From assembly GCF_001667585.1 (NCBI RefSeq), contig NZ_LZJZ01000027.1, positions 1-64,000 on the forward strand: 64,000 nt of DNA. Direction: 5' to 3'. The DNA is from Mycobacterium sp. E2733 (GTDB taxonomy: Bacteria > Actinomycetota > Actinomycetes > Mycobacteriales > Mycobacteriaceae). Under the pieces are notes generated by a model, which did not search any database, was not told the origin of the DNA, and saw nothing but the letters and a program-made list of their open reading frames with translations. Within the stretch, counting starts at the first letter, position 1. Each line of letters starts with the position of its first letter. The translations under genes and the position numbers were made by a program. Below, piece by piece: positions 60,127-64,000 of this stretch.

Positions 60127-63100
60127 CCGTCGGTGCAGGGCGGCGATTGTTGTCGATCGACTTGCTGGATGGCGGCGAGCACGACCGCCTCGACGAGTGG
60201 GGCAACCGGGCGGTGTTGACCGCGCCGGTGACGGAGGCTGCATCCATTCCGGCGCTGTTCGACAAGCAGGTCGCGCGTGTACCGGAGGCTCCGGCGCTGA
60301 CGTTCGAGGGCCGCACGCTCACGTATCTCGAGCTCGACGAGGCCGCGAACCGGCTCGCGCACCTGCTGGCCGAGCACGGCGCGCGTCCCGGGGCCTGCGT
60401 GGCGCTGCTCCTGCCGCGGTCGGCTGAGGCGATCGTGTCGATCCTGGCGGTCCTCAAGACCGGCGCGGCCTATCTGCCGATCGACCCGGCGGTCCCGGCG
60501 GCGCGGATGGAGTTCATGCTCGGCGATGCGACGCCAGTCGCCGCGGTCACGACGGCCGAGTTGCGGGCGCGGCTGGACGGGTTCGACCTGCTGGTCGTCG
60601 ATGTCGACGATCCCGCCGTGGCCGAACAGCCCAGCTCGGGGCTGCAGGGGCCGGCCCCCGAGGACATCGCGTACATGATCTACACCTCGGGCACGACCGG
60701 AACCCCCAAGGGGGTGGCGGTCACCCACCGAAACGTCACCCAGTTGCTGAAGTCGCTGCCCGCCGACCTGCCGCAGGCGGGCGTCTGGTCGCAGTGGCAC
60801 TCGCTCGTCTTCGACGTGTCGGTGTGGGAGATCTGGGGTCCGCTGCTGCACGGCGGACGCCTGGTGGTGGTGCCCGAGTCGGTGGCCGGCTCCCCGGACG
60901 ACCTGCACTCGTTGCTGGTCGCGGAGAAGGTCACGGTGTTGTGCCAGACGCCGTCGGCGGTCGGCATGCTCTCGCCCGACGGGCTGGACTCGACTGCGTT
61001 GATCGTGGCGGGCGAGGCCTGCCCGGCCGAAGTGGTGGACCGGTGGGCGCCGGGACGCGTGATGATCAACGCCTACGGCCCGACGGAAGGCACCGTTTAC
61101 GCCTCGATGAGCGCGCCGCTGAGCGCCGAATCGGGGGCGCCGACGATCGGCTCGCCCGTGCCGGGCGCCGCGCTGTTCGTGCTCGACAAGTGGCTGCGCC
61201 CGGCGCCCGAGGGCGTCGTCGGCGAGCTCTACATCGCCGGTCGCGGTGTGGCCTCCGGCTACGTGCGCCGGGCGGGTCTGACGTCCTCTCGGTTCGTGGC
61301 GTGCCCGTTCGTTGGCGCGGGAGCGCCTGGACAACGTATGTACCGCACCGGGGACCTGGTGCGCTGGGGCATCGACGGCCAGCTGCAATACCTGGGCCGC
61401 GCCGACGAACAGGTCAAGATCCGCGGCTACCGCATCGAGCTCGGCGAAATCCAGACGGCCCTCGCGGGGCTGGACGGCGTGGAGCAGGCGGCGGTGATCG
61501 CCCGCGAAGACCGCCCCGGCGACAAGCGCCTGGTCGGTTACATCACCGGGACCGCCGACCCGGCCGAGATCCGCACCCGGCTCGGCGAGCGGCTGCCCAG
61601 CTACATGGTGCCCGCGGCCGTCGTGGTGTTGGAGGCGCTGCCGTTGACCGTCAACGGCAAACTCGACAAGCGGGCCCTGCCCGCCCCGGAGTACCAGAAG
61701 ACCAGCGGCGAATACCGCGCGCCGACCACGGCCGTCGAGGAGACGCTGGCCACCATCTACGCCCAGGTCCTCGGCCTGGAGCGGGTGGGCGTCGACGACT
61801 CCTTCTTCGACCTCGGCGGCGACAGCATTCTGTCGATGCAGGTGGTGGCCCGCGCCCGCGCGGCCGGCGTGGTGTGCCGTCCGCGCGACGTCTTCGTCGA
61901 GCAGACGGTGGCCCGCCTGGCGCGGGTGGCCGGGGTGGCGACCGACGACGACGTCGTCGACGAGGGCATCGGACCGGTGGTCGGCACCCCGATCATGCGC
62001 TGGCTGCAGCAAGTCGACGGCCCGACCGACCAGTTCAACCAGACCATGGTGGTGCAGGCCCCGGCCGGCGTCACCGGCGAAGACGTCCAGGTGGTGCTGC
62101 AGTCGCTGCTGGACCGGCACGCCACGCTGCGGATGCGCGTCGACGACGACGGCGCCGGCGGCTGGTCGATGGAGGTGCCCGAGGTCGGCGCGGTCGATGC
62201 CGGCGCCTGCATGGACACCGTCGACACGCTGTCCGACGCGACCCTGGTGGCGGCGCGCTCGCAGCTCAACCCCGCGGCGGGCACCATGCTCCGCGCGGTG
62301 TGGGCGGAATCCACCGCCCAGTTGGCGTTGATCATTCACCACCTGGCCGTCGACGGGGTGTCGTGGCGAATCCTGTTGGAAGACTTGAACATTGCTTGGG
62401 CGCAGCACCACAGCGGCCAGCCGGTCGCACTGCCGGCGGGCGGGACGTCTTTCGCCCGGTGGACCGCGATGCTGGAAGAGCACGCCCAGCGGCCCGAGGT
62501 GATCGAACAGGCCGACGCGTGGCGGCAGGTCGCGGCGACCCCGGCGCTGTTGCCGGCGGTGCGCCCCGACGTCGACACCTACGAGACGGCCAAGCAGCTG
62601 TCGGTATCGCTGGATGTCGAGACCACCCGGCAGTTGCTGGGTGAGGTGCCCGCGGCGTTCCACGCCGGTGTGCAGGACATCCTGTTGATCGCATTCGGGC
62701 TGGCCTGGGCGCGGTTCGTGGGCACCGGCGCGGCGATCGGGATCGACGTCGAGGGCCACGGCCGTCACGAGGAACTGGGTCAGCACGTGGACCTGTCCCG
62801 CACGGTGGGCTGGTTCACCACCAAGTACCCGGTCGCGCTGACCGTCGGCGATCTGGACTGGGAACAGGTCATGGCGGGCGATCCCGCGCTCGGAGTGCTG
62901 GTCAAGAAGGCCAAGGAACAGCTGCGCGCGCTCCCGGACCCGCTGACCTACGGGCTGCTGCGGTACATGAACGCCGACGTCGACCTGGACGGTTCCGACC
63001 CGGTGATCGGGTTCAACTACTTGGGCCGACTCGGCGCGGCGGCGGACCTGCCCGGCGAGATGTGGCGGATCAGCCAGGACAGCCTGTCGTTCACCGGCGC

Positions 63101-64000
63101 CGCCAGCGCGGCGCTGCCCATGCCGTTGATGCACACCGTCGACCTCAATGCCGGGACCATGGACACCGAGGCCGGTCCGCACCTGCAGGCCAACTGGACG
63201 TGGGCGCCCTCGGCGCTGGATCACGAGCAGGTCAGCCGGTTGAGCCAGTTGTGGTTCGAGGCCCTGGCCGGCATCTGCGCGCACGTGCGCAGCGGTGGTG
63301 GCGGCCTGACCCCGTCGGACATCGCCCCCGCCCGGCTGAACCAGGAGCAGCTCGACGACCTCTGCCAGCAATACGCGGTCGCCGACGTCTTGCCGTTGAC
63401 CCCGCTGCAGCAGGGGCTGCTTTTCCACGCCAGCTTCGCGCACGACATCGGCGACGACGTGTACGCGGTGCAGCTCGGCATCACCGTCACCGGTGACCTC
63501 GACCCGCGCCGCCTGCGCGAGGCCGTCCACGCCGTCGTCAACCGGCACCCCAACCTGGCGGCCCGGTTCTGCCCCCAATTCGGCGAGCCGGTGCAGGTCC
63601 TCCCGGCCGCCCCGGCGATGGCGTGGCGGTACATCCAGCTCGGCGCCGAAGACCTCGACCCCGACGACAAGATCGAACAGCTCTGCGCCGCCGAGCGCGC
63701 CGCGGTCAGCGACCTCGCCAACCGGCCCGCCTTCCGGGCGGCGTTGATCCGCACGGCCGACAACCGGCACCGGTTCGTGCTCACCAACCACCACATCGTG
63801 ATGGACGGGTGGTCGCTGCCGATCCTGCTGCGTGAGATTCTCACCAGCTACTACGGGGATCGCCTGCCCGCGCCCGCGTCCTACCGCAGCTACCTGACCT
63901 GGCTCGCGGCCCAGGACCGAGAGGCCGCCCGCGCGGCCTGGGGCGAGGTGATGGCCGGGTTCGAAAGCCCCACGCTGGTGGGCCCCCCGGCCCGGTTGAG
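60123..64000 (+). CDS. mps2: GPL tetrapeptide synthetase 2 (Ala module), 3' end outside window
   Basis: The frame from ATG 60123 stays open to the window end (1292 residues seen). It opens directly with A3 (about residues 40-515; YTSGTTG near 188, TGDLV near 407), then T3 (S568), E3 (HHLAVDG near 739) and C4 (from about 1090; HHIVMDG near 1224). This fits activation of alanine and its epimerisation to D-Ala; the second Ala module and reductase for alaninol are expected beyond the edge. The missing N-terminal C domain is supplied by the end of Mps1, so the proteins must dock. By eye the A3 pocket reads D-V-W-C-I-A-A-V-Y. Confidence 0.94.
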   Translation, partial: MTVGAGRRLLSIDLLDGGEHDRLDEWGNRAVLTAPVTEAASIPALFDKQVARVPEAPALTFEGRTLTYLELDEAANRLAHLLAEHGARPGACVALLLPRSAEAIVSILAVLKTGAAYLPIDPAVPAARMEFMLGDATPVAAVTTAELRARLDGFDLLVVDVDDPAVAEQPSSGLQGPAPEDIAYMIYTSGTTGTPKGVAVTHRNVTQLLKSLPADLPQAGVWSQWHSLVFDVSVWEIWGPLLHGGRLVVVPESVAGSPDDLHSLLVAEKVTVLCQTPSAVGMLSPDGLDSTALIVAGEACPAEVVDRWAPGRVMINAYGPTEGTVYASMSAPLSAESGAPTIGSPVPGAALFVLDKWLRPAPEGVVGELYIAGRGVASGYVRRAGLTSSRFVACPFVGAGAPGQRMYRTGDLVRWGIDGQLQYLGRADEQVKIRGYRIELGEIQTALAGLDGVEQAAVIAREDRPGDKRLVGYITGTADPAEIRTRLGERLPSYMVPAAVVVLEALPLTVNGKLDKRALPAPEYQKTSGEYRAPTTAVEETLATIYAQVLGLERVGVDDSFFDLGGDSILSMQVVARARAAGVVCRPRDVFVEQTVARLARVAGVATDDDVVDEGIGPVVGTPIMRWLQQVDGPTDQFNQTMVVQAPAGVTGEDVQVVLQSLLDRHATLRMRVDDDGAGGWSMEVPEVGAVDAGACMDTVDTLSDATLVAARSQLNPAAGTMLRAVWAESTAQLALIIHHLAVDGVSWRILLEDLNIAWAQHHSGQPVALPAGGTSFARWTAMLEEHAQRPEVIEQADAWRQVAATPALLPAVRPDVDTYETAKQLSVSLDVETTRQLLGEVPAAFHAGVQDILLIAFGLAWARFVGTGAAIGIDVEGHGRHEELGQHVDLSRTVGWFTTKYPVALTVGDLDWEQVMAGDPALGVLVKKAKEQLRALPDPLTYGLLRYMNADVDLDGSDPVIGFNYLGRLGAAADLPGEMWRISQDSLSFTGAASAALPMPLMHTVDLNAGTMDTEAGPHLQANWTWAPSALDHEQVSRLSQLWFEALAGICAHVRSGGGGLTPSDIAPARLNQEQLDDLCQQYAVADVLPLTPLQQGLLFHASFAHDIGDDVYAVQLGITVTGDLDPRRLREAVHAVVNRHPNLAARFCPQFGEPVQVLPAAPAMAWRYIQLGAEDLDPDDKIEQLCAAERAAVSDLANRPAFRAALIRTADNRHRFVLTNHHIVMDGWSLPILLREILTSYYGDRLPAPASYRSYLTWLAAQDREAARAAWGEVMAGFESPTLVGPPARL

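Noticed and set aside
60000..63794. 1264-codon open frame on the minus strand
   Set aside because: It is antisense to mps2, whose plus-strand frame has ordered A, T, E and C motifs. Long antisense frames are normal in GC-rich genes; the translation is His/Arg/Gly-rich and motif-free.

Overview
The window comes from a GC-rich, slow-growing Mycobacterium, most likely a member of the M. avium complex. It holds a nearly complete glycopeptidolipid (GPL) locus: an MbtH protein, the tetrapeptide synthetase Mps1 and the start of Mps2, an MmpS/MmpL/MmpL transport set, four related GT1 glycosyltransferases, sugar methyltransferases, an acyltransferase and a DrrABC exporter. The left flank, with a DedA-like membrane protein, mutA, mutB, meaB and a LipL-like esterase, follows the order of Rv1491c-Rv1497 in M. 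tuberculosis. Names rest on motifs and gene order read by eye; no database search was run.

Layout. 1-2708: a response regulator with one histidine kinase downstream (minus strand, cut by the window edge) and a second kinase divergent from it (plus strand), with a perfect 14-bp inverted repeat between the divergent genes. 2713-4405: a trypsin-like secreted or anchored protease and a VTT-domain membrane protein. 4574-9705: methylmalonyl-CoA mutase and its GTPase chaperone. 9761-11047: a serine beta-lactamase-like esterase. 11286-17191: a GT1 enzyme, an unusual glycosyltransferase-methyltransferase fusion, and drrABC. 17407-27865: a mosaic, probably serovar-specific block with a sugar C-methyltransferase, a UDP-glucuronate decarboxylase-like enzyme, a Gfo/Idh oxidoreductase, UDP-glucose dehydrogenase, two glycosyltransferases, two methyltransferases and a sulfotransferase, with strikingly AT-rich DNA at about 20.8-21.7 kb. 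28035-42244: GPL decoration genes on both strands (three GT1 enzymes, three O-methyltransferase candidates, epimerase, second C-methyltransferase, acyltransferase, GMC and Gfo/Idh oxidoreductases). 42303-48777: two mmpL genes and mmpS. 48778-49592: a long divergent intergenic region. 49593-64000: mbtH, mps1 and the 5' part of mps2.

How the genes fit together. Mps1 (C-A-T-E-C-A-T-E-C) and Mps2 (A-T-E-C... in the window) assemble the acyl-D-Phe-D-allo-Thr-D-Ala-L-alaninol core. The GT1 enzymes add 6-deoxytalose and rhamnose, the methyltransferases and acyltransferase modify these sugars, the 17-28 kb block would make and attach the distal serovar sugars, and MmpS/MmpL and DrrABC would export the lipid.

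The most interesting candidate is the gene set C-methyltransferase / UDP-xylose-synthase-like / Gfo-Idh reductase (one tight operon) plus UDP-glucose dehydrogenase. It suggests a glucuronate-derived, possibly C-methyl-branched, pentose or uronic acid at the GPL tip, perhaps with sulfation.
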